Source of the DNA: Brytella acorum
GTDB lineage: Bacteria; Pseudomonadota; Alphaproteobacteria; Acetobacterales; Acetobacteraceae
Length of the DNA: 64,000 nucleotides
Assembly (NCBI RefSeq): GCF_029309905.1
Contig: NZ_JARBJP010000009.1
Coordinates: 1-64,000 of the forward strand
Direction: 5' to 3'
Shown here: positions 44,451-53,159 of the stretch, in pieces
Layout: each line of letters begins with the position of its first letter
How positions within the stretch are numbered: the stretch's first letter is position 1
Notes under the pieces: generated by a model
The model's database searches: none
What the model was told of the DNA's origin: nothing
What the model saw: only the letters and a program-made list of their open reading frames with translations
Program-made: the position numbers and the translations under genes

Positions 44451-45674
44451 ATGCAACAAAATACCTCCCCCCAGGGCCTCTCATGGGGGCAGGTGCTCCT
44501 TCTGGGCCTCATATCCACCATCGGACCTCTGGCGACGGATATGTATCTGCCAGCCTTCCCGCAGCTGGAGCATGACCTCGGACACGGACCCGGCTCGGCA
44601 CAGCTGACACTCGCCAGCTGGTTCGTGGGACTCGCCGTCGGGCAGTTCTGCCTCGGTCCCCTTTCGGATCGTTTCGGACGACGAGGCCCTTTACTGATCG
44701 GACTGGCGGGCTACGCGTTGTCTTCCGCCCTCCTGGCTGTGACGCGAAATTATGACGCGTTCTGCTGGCTGCGTTTTCTTGCTGCTCTCATGGGGGCCAT
44801 CACATCCGTGGCGCCCCGCGCGATCGTGCGTGACGTCGCCACCGGACATGAGGCCGTGCGTCTGATGTCACAGCTCACGCTGGTGTTCGGCGTTGGGCCG
44901 ATTCTGGCCCCGACTCTGGGCAGCATTCTCCTGAACTTTGGAAACTGGCGGCTGATTTTCTGGACCAGCGCGATCGCGGCGATCCTGATGCTGGTGTTCT
45001 GCGCGGCCATCATGCCCGACACGCTGGCGCCCGAGCATCGCCGTCGCCTGCCGCCCATCGAGATTCTGCGGCGCTATCTGTCCCTCGTTCACGAACCGGT
45101 TTTCATCACTGCGGCCCTGACGTCGAGCTTCAGCACATTCGTCATGTTCGCCTATCTGTCGAACGCCCCGCAGCTTTTCGAGCAGTTGTTGCAATTTTCC
45201 CCCAGCACCTTCGCCGTCTTTTTCGGCATCAACGCCTGTGGCTTCATCACCGCGACCCAGATCAACAGCCGAATCGCCAAGCGCATGTCCTATATCCGCA
45301 TCATGGAATACGGGATCGGCGCGTCACTCCTCTGCGGCGCGTCCCTTCTGATCGTCAGCCTGAGCGACCTCGTCGGACCCGCCGACCCCTTCCCGCTCTG
45401 CGCCCTCGTCGTCGCCACGACGTTCACGCTCGGCTTCATCGGCCCGAACGCCATGGTCCTGGCCATGACGCATCACGGACATCAGGCGGCGTCCGCATCC
45501 GCTCTGCTCGGCACGATGGCCTTCAGCATCGGCGGCAGTGCCGCTGCTCTCATGACGTTCCTGCCGCCCGGTAAACTCTTCTCGACGCCGGTCGGCATGC
45601 TCGTGGGAATCCTCGGAATGCTGGTCTGCAACATGTGGCGTCGGCGCAGGACCGCCCATCTGCCCTCCGCCTGA
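44451..45674 (+). CDS. Bcr/CflA-type multidrug MFS transporter
   Basis: A 407-residue drug:H+ antiporter with twelve predicted helices. Family landmarks are LISTIGPLATDMYLPAFPQL in helix 1, the loop motif GPLSDRFGRRGPLLIGLAGY, VAPRAIVRDVATG, and the motif-C region LVFGVGPILAPTLGS. The start at 44451 is preferred; the open frame upstream (from 44373) has no role in the family. Drug substrate cannot be read from sequence. Confidence 0.88.
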   Translation: MQQNTSPQGLSWGQVLLLGLISTIGPLATDMYLPAFPQLEHDLGHGPGSAQLTLASWFVGLAVGQFCLGPLSDRFGRRGPLLIGLAGYALSSALLAVTRNYDAFCWLRFLAALMGAITSVAPRAIVRDVATGHEAVRLMSQLTLVFGVGPILAPTLGSILLNFGNWRLIFWTSAIAAILMLVFCAAIMPDTLAPEHRRRLPPIEILRRYLSLVHEPVFITAALTSSFSTFVMFAYLSNAPQLFEQLLQFSPSTFAVFFGINACGFITATQINSRIAKRMSYIRIMEYGIGASLLCGASLLIVSLSDLVGPADPFPLCALVVATTFTLGFIGPNAMVLAMTHHGHQAASASALLGTMAFSIGGSAAALMTFLPPGKLFSTPVGMLVGILGMLVCNMWRRRRTAHLPSA

Positions 45675-45728
45675 TTCCGCCTGCAAAGCCTTCTTGTTCC
45701 CGCCATGGCGCAGCAGTAATGTCGCGCC

Positions 45729-46364
45729 ATGGCTATCACGCTCCACTACGAAGCCCTTGCCGCCGCGCCGGTGGCAACGGACCCCTTCACGCATATCACC
45801 GTCCCCCATTTCGTGGCCGAGGACGATCTGCGCAAGCTGATTGCCGAAATGCCGCCCATCGGTTCAGGCGGTTCGTACCCTCCCGAAGCCCTGCGTCTCG
45901 CCCCGGACACGGCAGCGCTCGTCCGCGAGCTTCAGGGGCCGCGCCTCAAGGCCCTGATCGCGGAAAAGCTCGGCCTCGACCTGAGCGATGCACCGACCAT
46001 GCTGACCATGCGGGGTCGCACACGCGAAAAGGATGGCCGCATCCATTGCGACTCAGACGCCAAACGGGTCACGGTGCTGCTCTATCTCAACCCGCGCACC
46101 GCTTCATGGGAAGCACAGGACGGCTGCCTGCGTCTGCTGCGCGGACCCGACGACATGGAAGACTATGCCGTTGAGGTCCCCCCGATCGACGGAACGCTCC
46201 TCGTCTTTCCAAACGGCCCGACCACGTGGCACGGACACCGTCCGTATGTTGGTCCGCGCTACACGATCCAGTTGAATTACATGGCCACCAGCGCCAAGGC
46301 ACGCTACGAACTCCGGCGCCATCGTCTTTCAGCCCTGATCAAGCGCCTTCCGCTGGCAGGCTGA
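45729..46364 (+). CDS. 2OG-Fe(II) oxygenase-like protein
   Basis: A 211-residue protein of the 2-oxoglutarate/iron oxygenase fold. The metal ligands look like His and Asp in GRIHCDSD and the distal His in TWHGHRPYVGPRY, with Arg following to hold 2-oxoglutarate. The core has KRVTVLLYLNPRTASW and GCLRLLRGPDDMEDY. The role might be hydroxylation of a sugar, peptide or small molecule. It stands 47 bp before asd, on the same strand. Confidence 0.75.
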   Translation: MAITLHYEALAAAPVATDPFTHITVPHFVAEDDLRKLIAEMPPIGSGGSYPPEALRLAPDTAALVRELQGPRLKALIAEKLGLDLSDAPTMLTMRGRTREKDGRIHCDSDAKRVTVLLYLNPRTASWEAQDGCLRLLRGPDDMEDYAVEVPPIDGTLLVFPNGPTTWHGHRPYVGPRYTIQLNYMATSAKARYELRRHRLSALIKRLPLAG

Positions 46365-46411
46365 CGGCGCATACGCCCCCAAACCGGGCGACCTCGAACT
46401 GGGAACAGGAC

Positions 46412-47449
46412 ATGAATCGGATGGGTTATCGCGTGGCCGTCGTCGGTGCGACGGGAGCAGTGGGGCGCGAACTGCTGCGCATCCTCGCGGAACGGGACTT
46501 CCCCGTCTCTGAAGTGGTGGCCCTTGCTTCACCGCGCTCTGCCGGTCGGGAGATCTCCTTCGGCGACAAGACCGTATTGAAAGTCCAGAACCTCGAGACC
46601 TTTGATTTCAAGGGATGGGATCTCGCCCTGTTTTCGCCTGGTGGAAGCGTATCGGCCATCCACGCGCCGCGCGCGGCCAAGGCTGGGTGCATCGTCATCG
46701 ACAACACGTCGCATTTCCGTATGGAACCCGACGTGCCTCTGGTCGTGCCCGAGGTCAACGCGAACGCGCTCAAGAAAATGAAGCGCAACATCATCGCCAA
46801 CCCCAATTGCTCGACTGCCCAGATGGTGCTCGCGCTCAAGCCGCTGCACGATCTTTTCACCATCAGGCGCGTCGTCGTCTCGACCTATCAGGCCGTCTCC
46901 GGCGCAGGCAAGGACGGCATGGACGAGCTTTTCGTCCAGACGAAAGGCACATTCGTCAACGACCCGCCGACCATCGCGCAATTCACCAAGCAGATTGCCT
47001 TCAACGTGATTCCGCAGATCGACCGCTTCATGGATGACGGTTCGACGAAGGAAGAATGGAAGATGGCGGTCGAGACCCGCAAGATCCTCGATCCTGACAT
47101 CAAGGTCTTCGCGACCTGCGTGCGCGTTCCCGTTTTCATCGGACATTCCGAGGCGATCAGCATCGAGTGCGAGGAACCCGTCGATCTCGCCAAGGCGCGC
47201 CATGCCCTGCGCAATGCCGATGGCGTCATCCTGCGCGACGAGCGCGAGGATGGCGGTTACGTCACGCCGATCGAATGCGTGGGCGAGGATGACACCTACG
47301 TGTCGCGTCTGCGAATCGATCCGACTGTACCGAATGGCCTTGGCCTCTGGTGCGTTTCCGACAACCTGCGCAAAGGGGCTGCCCTCAACGCCGTGCAGAT
47401 CGCCGAGGCGCTGGTCGCCATGGACCTGATTCCTTCCAAATCGCACTGA
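46412..47449 (+). CDS. asd: Aspartate-semialdehyde dehydrogenase
   Basis: A 345-residue enzyme that reduces aspartyl phosphate to aspartate semialdehyde in lysine/threonine/methionine and cell-wall synthesis. The NADP-binding N-terminus is YRVAVVGATGAVGRELLRIL. The catalytic cysteine is in IIANPNCSTAQMVLAL. The family signature region VSTYQAVSGAGKDGMDEL and the C-terminal PNGLGLWCVSDNLRKGAALN are intact. The start at 46412 fits the family; the longer frame from 46226 is within the previous gene. Confidence 0.95.
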   Translation: MNRMGYRVAVVGATGAVGRELLRILAERDFPVSEVVALASPRSAGREISFGDKTVLKVQNLETFDFKGWDLALFSPGGSVSAIHAPRAAKAGCIVIDNTSHFRMEPDVPLVVPEVNANALKKMKRNIIANPNCSTAQMVLALKPLHDLFTIRRVVVSTYQAVSGAGKDGMDELFVQTKGTFVNDPPTIAQFTKQIAFNVIPQIDRFMDDGSTKEEWKMAVETRKILDPDIKVFATCVRVPVFIGHSEAISIECEEPVDLAKARHALRNADGVILRDEREDGGYVTPIECVGEDDTYVSRLRIDPTVPNGLGLWCVSDNLRKGAALNAVQIAEALVAMDLIPSKSH

Positions 47450-47611
47450 CAACGCGGCAAACAGGCGCTGAACATGATAATCTTATTACAAGGTCGTTAT
47501 GTTCGGCATTTTATGTGAAGGAAACTGTTGCGGCGACGGCCTACTATGCCAAGATGACATTGGACAACGCATGTGTCGCGGCATCGTGCCACGCACTGAT
47601 CGGAGCTGACG

Positions 47612-47743
47612 ATGTCTCTGCTTGATGTCTTTTCCCTCGGTTCTGTCGCTCTCGTAGCGGTTGGCTTCCTCGCAGCGCGCGATGCGGCACGCCTCGTGCT
47701 CCGACCTATCCCCGTGCGCTCCAGACGTCGTCCGCGAGACTGA
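47612..47743 (+). CDS. Small membrane protein
   Basis: A 43-residue frame with GGAG six bases before the ATG. It encodes MSLLDVFSLGSVALVAVGFL followed by a basic tail (RPIPVRSRRRPRD). The single hydrophobic segment with positive residues after it would place the C-terminus in the cytoplasm. No family is known. It lies between asd and hemH; other parts of that gap hold nothing evident. Confidence 0.5.
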   Translation: MSLLDVFSLGSVALVAVGFLAARDAARLVLRPIPVRSRRRPRD

Positions 47744-47833
47744 TGACATCCCGGATACGGGCCGAATGAAGATTTCGGGCCGGACCAGGCGCCAGTTCTT
47801 CCTTCGCGCCTCAATCTGGCGCAACATCATGCG

Positions 47834-48859
47834 ATGACGTTCTTTCATCGCGCTCCGAGCATTCCGGTCCCGCCATCAGGGCGGACCGGGATCATCCTGC
47901 TCAATCTCGGCACACCCGATGATACAGGCTATTTCGCAGTACGCCGGTACCTTCAGGAATTCCTTTCCGATCTCAGGGTGATCGAGGCCAATCCGCTCAT
48001 CTGGCAGCCGATCCTTCAGGGCGCCGTTCTCTCTTTCCGCCCCCGCCGCAGTGGTGCCGCCTATGCCCGTATCTGGGATCGCAAACACAATGCGAGCCCA
48101 CTGAGGGTCTATACCGAGGCCGAGGCTGACGGATTGCGCGAACGGCTGGGCGCGGAGACCCCGGTCGTCGTCGCCATGCGTTATGGCCAACCCTCCGTCA
48201 CGGACGCCGTTCGCAGTCTGATGGATCAGGGATGCGATCGGATCGTCAGCCTTCCTCTCTATCCGCAATACAGCGCGACGACGACGGCCACCGCCAATGA
48301 CCAGCTTTTCCGCGCTCTGATGAAGCTGCGTCGCCAGCCAGCCGTCCACACCGTCCCGCCTTTCCCCGACCATCCGCTCTATATCCAGGGTCTGGCGGCG
48401 AGTGTGCGGGAGACGCTCGCTGGCCTGTCCTTCAAACCGCAACGGGTGATCGCCTCGTTTCACGGCCTGCCCAAGCAATATGTCCAGGCGGGGGACCACT
48501 ACCCGGACGACTGCGAAAGGACGATCTCGGCCCTGCGCGATGCGCTGTCGTTCAGCGACGAGCAGATGCCGCTCACCTACCAGTCCCGTTTCGGGCCCAC
48601 CGAGTGGATCCAGCCTTACACGGCTCCCTTTGTCGAAGCGCTCCCGGCGCAGGGCGTGACGAAGATCGCCGTCATCACGCCCGGCTTCATGACGGACTGC
48701 ATCGAAACGCTCGACGAAATCGGCAACGAACTCCGGGAGAGTTTCATCAAGGCTGGCGGAGAGGAATTCGCCCTCGTCCCCTGCCTGAATGCCTCTCCCG
48801 CCGCCATCGATCTTCTGGAAGCCCTCACGCGCCAGGCCATGCGCGGCTGGACGCCGTGA
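47834..48859 (+). CDS. hemH: Ferrochelatase
   Basis: A 341-residue enzyme that inserts iron into protoporphyrin IX, the last step of haem synthesis. The N-terminus has TGIILLNLGTPDDTGYFAVR with RYLQEFLSDLRV. The active-site region VIASFHGLPKQYVQAGDHYP holds the catalytic histidine. QSRFGPTEWIQPYT and the glutamate near CIETLDEIGNELRE follow. Its stop overlaps a GTG start of the glycosyltransferase by four bases. Confidence 0.94.
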   Translation: MTFFHRAPSIPVPPSGRTGIILLNLGTPDDTGYFAVRRYLQEFLSDLRVIEANPLIWQPILQGAVLSFRPRRSGAAYARIWDRKHNASPLRVYTEAEADGLRERLGAETPVVVAMRYGQPSVTDAVRSLMDQGCDRIVSLPLYPQYSATTTATANDQLFRALMKLRRQPAVHTVPPFPDHPLYIQGLAASVRETLAGLSFKPQRVIASFHGLPKQYVQAGDHYPDDCERTISALRDALSFSDEQMPLTYQSRFGPTEWIQPYTAPFVEALPAQGVTKIAVITPGFMTDCIETLDEIGNELRESFIKAGGEEFALVPCLNASPAAIDLLEALTRQAMRGWTP

Positions 48860-49800
48860 CGGAAACCCATCCGCACCTGCTGGAGCCTCCGGCCTCGTTC
48901 AAAGAGGCCGCCAGAACCGCTTTCGACACCCTGCGGGCCAGCGATGCCTGGTGCATCAACGATAATGTGGTCGTGGACGGTCTGCGGGAAGCCGCGATCC
49001 TGATGCTGGTCAAGAACGTCGACGACATTATCGGCGTCAATCTGCGGCATCACTACCATCTCGGCTTTCGCCGCTTCCTGCTGCTCGACAACAACAGCAC
49101 CGACCGCACCGCCGACATCATCACCCGGTTCCGGCTTGAGCGACCTGATGCGGGCGTCCTGCACATCACGGACTTCGAGGTCGCCTACCAGCAGGCCGCG
49201 AAAATGGCCGCGCTCTCCCTTTTCGCGGAGCAGTATTTTCGCGTCTCGTCACCGCCCCTGCGCTGGCTGTTCTTTGTCGATGCCGACGAATTCATCACCT
49301 GCTGCACCCGCCGGGGTCACGAGGCCGCTGCCGCCTTCAACCATGTTCTCGCGGATGGCGACGCCTCCGTTCTTCTCTTCAACTGGGCCCAGACGGCGCT
49401 TTATTCACAGAGACATCAGGCGCTCACGCAATTCGGTCCGACCCTCGGCGAAACCGATCTCAGCGTCTGGCCGTCGATGAAGGTGAGTGTCGAAAAAGTC
49501 GCTGTGCGGACGCGGGAGAGCCTTTTTCCGACGATGGGCAACCATTTTGTCGAGGAATTTCGAAGGAGCCCTGCCGTTCTACGGAACATGTCCGAATTCG
49601 GCTTCTTCATGCTGCACGTGCCCATGCGCTCCACCGAGCAACTCCGGCGCAAGCTCGAGGAAGGGGTCCGCGCGCTCGACGCGGCCAACCTGCATCCCTC
49701 GCTCGGTGGACACTGGCGGTTTTACGAAAGCGCCTATCGGCAGGACGGCGACGACGCCCTACGGCATTTTCTGGACGCTCACATCCAGGACTGCCTCTGA
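48856..49800 (+). CDS. Glycosyltransferase family 2/92-like protein
   Basis: A 314-residue protein. The Rossmann-type GT-A fold is shown by AILMLVKNVDDIIGVNLRHH, LLLDNNSTDRTADIITRFR and FFVDADEFITC, where DADEF is the metal-binding motif. This is the layout of glycosyltransferases of the GT92-like DUF group. There is no signal peptide or membrane helix. The GTG start overlaps the hemH stop (GTGA); no better start is seen. Sugar donor and acceptor are unknown. Confidence 0.8.
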   Translation: MTETHPHLLEPPASFKEAARTAFDTLRASDAWCINDNVVVDGLREAAILMLVKNVDDIIGVNLRHHYHLGFRRFLLLDNNSTDRTADIITRFRLERPDAGVLHITDFEVAYQQAAKMAALSLFAEQYFRVSSPPLRWLFFVDADEFITCCTRRGHEAAAAFNHVLADGDASVLLFNWAQTALYSQRHQALTQFGPTLGETDLSVWPSMKVSVEKVAVRTRESLFPTMGNHFVEEFRRSPAVLRNMSEFGFFMLHVPMRSTEQLRRKLEEGVRALDAANLHPSLGGHWRFYESAYRQDGDDALRHFLDAHIQDCL

Positions 49801-49864
49801 AAAACGGACGTCCGGGAAACAGGACCGAGCACGCCCCCGAAAGACACGCCCGGCCCGGACCCGC

Positions 49865-50257
49865 TTATTGCGGCGACGAGGTGGAAGGCGTTCCCGAAGG
49901 CGTCGTGCCCGCCGATGGCGCGGGAGGGTGCTCGTGATCCCATAACGTGGCCTTCTGCTCGTATGTCAGCGCGGTGCGCTTCTTTTCGAGCCAGCTCTGA
50001 TTGGGGTCCGCCGGATGTTCCTTGTCCCAGAGCGCCGCCTTATCACGCTCGCCCTTACGATATTCGTGGCGACGCATCATACCCGTCACGCACCCGCCGG
50101 CCGCGCCCACCACGCCGTGATGAACCATATGACCACCGACCGCGCCCACCGCACCATATTTCAGACAGCCTCCCGGCTCGGCCATGGCAGGGGCTGCGAG
50201 AGCCGCGACCGACATGACACTGGCAACCAGTGCGGCGCGATGAATCGAGATCGACAT
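49865..50257 (-). CDS. Exported glycine-zipper-type protein
   Basis: A 130-residue exported protein: signal peptide ending APAMA, then a glycine-rich segment CLKYGAVGAVGGHMVHHGVV and GAAGGCVTGMMRRHEYRKGE with two cysteines, resembling glycine-zipper domains. Two similar Trp-containing repeats follow (KAALWDKEHPADP and KATLWDHEHPPAP), and then a Ser/Pro/Thr tail. The repeated (A)LWDxEHP element is notable. Function unknown; such proteins are frequent in acetic acid bacteria. Confidence 0.6.
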   Translation of the reverse strand: MSISIHRAALVASVMSVAALAAPAMAEPGGCLKYGAVGAVGGHMVHHGVVGAAGGCVTGMMRRHEYRKGERDKAALWDKEHPADPNQSWLEKKRTALTYEQKATLWDHEHPPAPSAGTTPSGTPSTSSPQ

Positions 50258-50362
50258 TGCAGCGTATCCTTAAGAAGTCTCATGACAGCAGAGACCCGCT
50301 CAAACTGGGATCGTCCGACATAATTTGCAAGATACGGTCACGGATCAGACGCAACGACCGGT

Positions 50363-51610
50363 TCAGAACCCCACCACCATGTCGCCACCGAACGTGAACA
50401 TCCCTGTATTCCGGTTGGTGTTGAACGGATGCGTGCCATTCAGCGAACGGTCGAAACGGACTTCCGGACGCATTTCGAACACGCGGAAAACACCGCCCAG
50501 ATCGGGATGGTAGGTCAATCCAAGCGTCAGCGCCCCATAGGTCGTCGGCGGAGCGGTTTCGACGGGAACGCTCTCGCCGAGATAGGCCTGCATATAGGCC
50601 CGGTCACTCAGAAAACTGCTGACGAACAGGCCGGTATTATCGCGATAGATTTCCCCGCGATAATTGAACGTTAGTGTCGGCGATATCTTATAGGCGAGAA
50701 AACTGACGAAACTGTATGTTTCGGCGCGCAATCCGTCGTCATGGAGATAATTGAACTCACCGGTGAGGGAGAGACGTTCATTCACGGTGTAATAAAGCGA
50801 AAGATCGTTCCAGAACCTCTCAGCCGTATTCGCCCGTTTGCCCAGAGACCGGCGCGCATCCTCCGGGCCGACACGTGAAAGCTCTATGATGTTGAGCTTT
50901 CCCCCCAGAAGACCCGTGACATTGACGCCGAAATATCCGGCCGCGGCGTTGTTGTTATCGGCGCGGCCCCAGCTCGTCTGGTTTCCGGTATCGACCCCGA
51001 AGGTCACATCGAACATCGATGTCAGATGCCAGTCGAACATGGCGCCCAGATGCTCGAAAGGCGCGGAATACTGCGAGGTGTAGGCCAGGGTGTAGAAGGG
51101 CCGCTGCGTCGGGTCGAGGGTTTCGACACCCATGGGGGATTGCAGGATTCCGGCCCGCATATCGAGGCCGCCTTTCGTCAGCCAGGGCAGATGGGCATCG
51201 ACATGCACCTGCTCCGGAAGAAGCTGATAGCGCGCATCGATGAGACGGTCGGACACCCCCAGCAGATGATAATAGCGTGCATCCGAACCGTAGAGTCCCT
51301 GAAGCGTGAACCCGATCTGATAGGTCTGTTTCGCGGGATCGATGGCGCGCTCTATTTTGACGGTCACCTGATTCAACTGGGCCTGGTTTGCGTGGTCGCC
51401 CAGAAAATCACCGAAATTGATCCCATTCGTCGGACGCGCGGGATTGGCCATGATGCCGCCGTCGAGCTGGGCCTGGAAAACGATGCCGCGCAACCACTCA
51501 TCGGACGAGGCGCCAAAAAGCGAAATTTCCGCCCATGCCATCGGCGTCGATAGTGCGACACCCAGAAGCACGAGACATACCGTACCTTTCGCCGTGATGC
51601 GGCTGATCAT
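50363..51610 (-). CDS. Outer-membrane beta-barrel porin (OprB/BBP2-like)
   Basis: A 415-residue porin. The signal peptide AKGTVCLVLLGVALSTPMAW, then the mature start AEISLFGASSDEWLR, are followed by repeated amphipathic strands (VTVKIERAIDPAKQTYQIGF, GYFGVNVTGLLGGKLNIIEL). The last residues are GDMVVGF with the C-terminal phenylalanine typical of barrels. It resembles the putative beta-barrel porin-2 (BBP2) group. The ATG at 51610 has GGGAGGG before it; an ATG at 51667 is a weaker alternative. Confidence 0.75.
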   Translation of the reverse strand: MISRITAKGTVCLVLLGVALSTPMAWAEISLFGASSDEWLRGIVFQAQLDGGIMANPARPTNGINFGDFLGDHANQAQLNQVTVKIERAIDPAKQTYQIGFTLQGLYGSDARYYHLLGVSDRLIDARYQLLPEQVHVDAHLPWLTKGGLDMRAGILQSPMGVETLDPTQRPFYTLAYTSQYSAPFEHLGAMFDWHLTSMFDVTFGVDTGNQTSWGRADNNNAAAGYFGVNVTGLLGGKLNIIELSRVGPEDARRSLGKRANTAERFWNDLSLYYTVNERLSLTGEFNYLHDDGLRAETYSFVSFLAYKISPTLTFNYRGEIYRDNTGLFVSSFLSDRAYMQAYLGESVPVETAPPTTYGALTLGLTYHPDLGGVFRVFEMRPEVRFDRSLNGTHPFNTNRNTGMFTFGGDMVVGF

Positions 51611-51941
51611 AACGGCCCTCCCGATCACCACGGGCAGTCCGGCCCTCCCGACCTTCGGAAAAGCCATGTTCTTCTCAGGGTTCGAGCAAACCGGTGAGAC
51701 GATCCCGCGCCATGTCCACCAGCCTGACGAAGATGGACATCTGGTTCGGATAGGCGATCTGGCACCAAAAGACCAGAATCGTCCCCTGATCCGAGCCGGT
51801 CGGCAACAGCCCAAAACGCTGTCCCGAAGGCCCAGACCGCCTTGATGGACACCGAAAACGACGGTTTCCGGACTGCCTCCCACAGCATCCGACCATGCGT
51901 CGAGATATTGCACTGAGTGCCAAAATCCGTTCCATAAAGGC

Positions 51942-53159
51942 ATGAATGTTTTCGCGCCGCTCGCCCTCTCACCGCAACAGGATCTGACACCCGCACAGCA
52001 GGCGCTGGTCGAACGTATCGTGACGTTCTGTCGCGGCCACCTGAGCGGTGCGCGCGGCGTGTTCGTCGTCGAAGGCGATGCGGGGACGGGCAAGAGTCTC
52101 GTCATGAACACCGCCTTCGATCGCATCCAGACGATCGCGCGTGGAAAGGACGGACAGGACGCATTGCGGAACACGAAAAATCTGTTCGTCGTCAATCATC
52201 CCGAGATGATCAAGTTCTACAGGCGCGTCGCCGAAACGCTGCCTTGCCTCCGCAAAGCCGATTACGCGCGCCCGACGACCTTCATCAACAGTTTCCGCAA
52301 AACCGGGAAAACGGCGGATGTGGTGTTCGTGGACGAAGCCCATCTGCTTCTCACGCGCGCCGATCGCTACAACCATTTCGCGCAGGACAATCATCTTCAG
52401 GAAATCCTCGCGCTCGCCCGCGTCGTCGTGCTCGTCTTCGATCCGCATCAGGTTCTGAAATTCAAGAGTTACTGGGACCGCGCCGCCCTGGACGGCCTTC
52501 TCCATGGATGCGACGTCGAACACGTCCATCTGACGGATCAGTTCCGCATGCGGGCAAAGGCCGATGTGACGGCCTGGATTCATGCGTTTCGCGAATGCAG
52601 GCTTCTGCCTCTTCCGGCAAGGCAGGCCTTCGATTTCCGTATTTTCGACGATGCGCAGACGATGTACGACGCCATCCGCGCGCATGACCGGCAATACGGG
52701 CTATGCCGGATGCTCTCGACCTACGATTATCCCTACACGCTCGATGGCGCGGATCATTTCATCACGGAAGGACGCTTCCATCTGCGCTGGGACCGTTCGC
52801 TGCCGGAAGAACGCCTGCCCTGGGCCGAACGACCCGATACGATCGATGAAGTCGGCTCCGTCTATACCGTGCAGGGTTTCGATCTGAATTATGCCGGTGT
52901 CATTCTCGGCCCTTCCATCCTGTGGGATGACGCCTCCCAACGGATCATCATCGATACGGACCGCTACGAGGACCGTTCGGCTTTCGCGGGGCGGCAGGGG
53001 ATCGCACAGCCCGAACGCATCCGACGCGAGATCATGCTCAATGCGATCAACGTGCTCATGACCCGTCCCATGCATGGCCTCTATCTGTACGCCAGCAACC
53101 CGGCGCTCCGGGCGAAACTCGCCGCGCTGCGCGATCATGCGAAAGGACCAGCCTCATGA
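51942..53159 (+). CDS. DUF2075-type ATPase/helicase-like protein
   Basis: A 405-residue P-loop ATPase. Walker A is [19 protein letters not shown], Walker B is [12 protein letters not shown], and [13 protein letters not shown] and [17 protein letters not shown] follow, as in DUF2075 and related superfamily-1-like helicases. The C-terminal part includes [20 protein letters not shown]. The stop overlaps the start of the UvrA-type gene (ATGA), so the two are translationally coupled. The direct target is not known. Confidence 0.82.
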   Translation: MNVFAPLALSPQQDLTPAQQALVERIVTFCRGHLSGARGVFVVEGDAGTGKSLVMNTAFDRIQTIARGKDGQDALRNTKNLFVVNHPEMIKFYRRVAETLPCLRKADYARPTTFINSFRKTGKTADVVFVDEAHLLLTRADRYNHFAQDNHLQEILALARVVVLVFDPHQVLKFKSYWDRAALDGLLHGCDVEHVHLTDQFRMRAKADVTAWIHAFRECRLLPLPARQAFDFRIFDDAQTMYDAIRAHDRQYGLCRMLSTYDYPYTLDGADHFITEGRFHLRWDRSLPEERLPWAERPDTIDEVGSVYTVQGFDLNYAGVILGPSILWDDASQRIIIDTDRYEDRSAFAGRQGIAQPERIRREIMLNAINVLMTRPMHGLYLYASNPALRAKLAALRDHAKGPAS

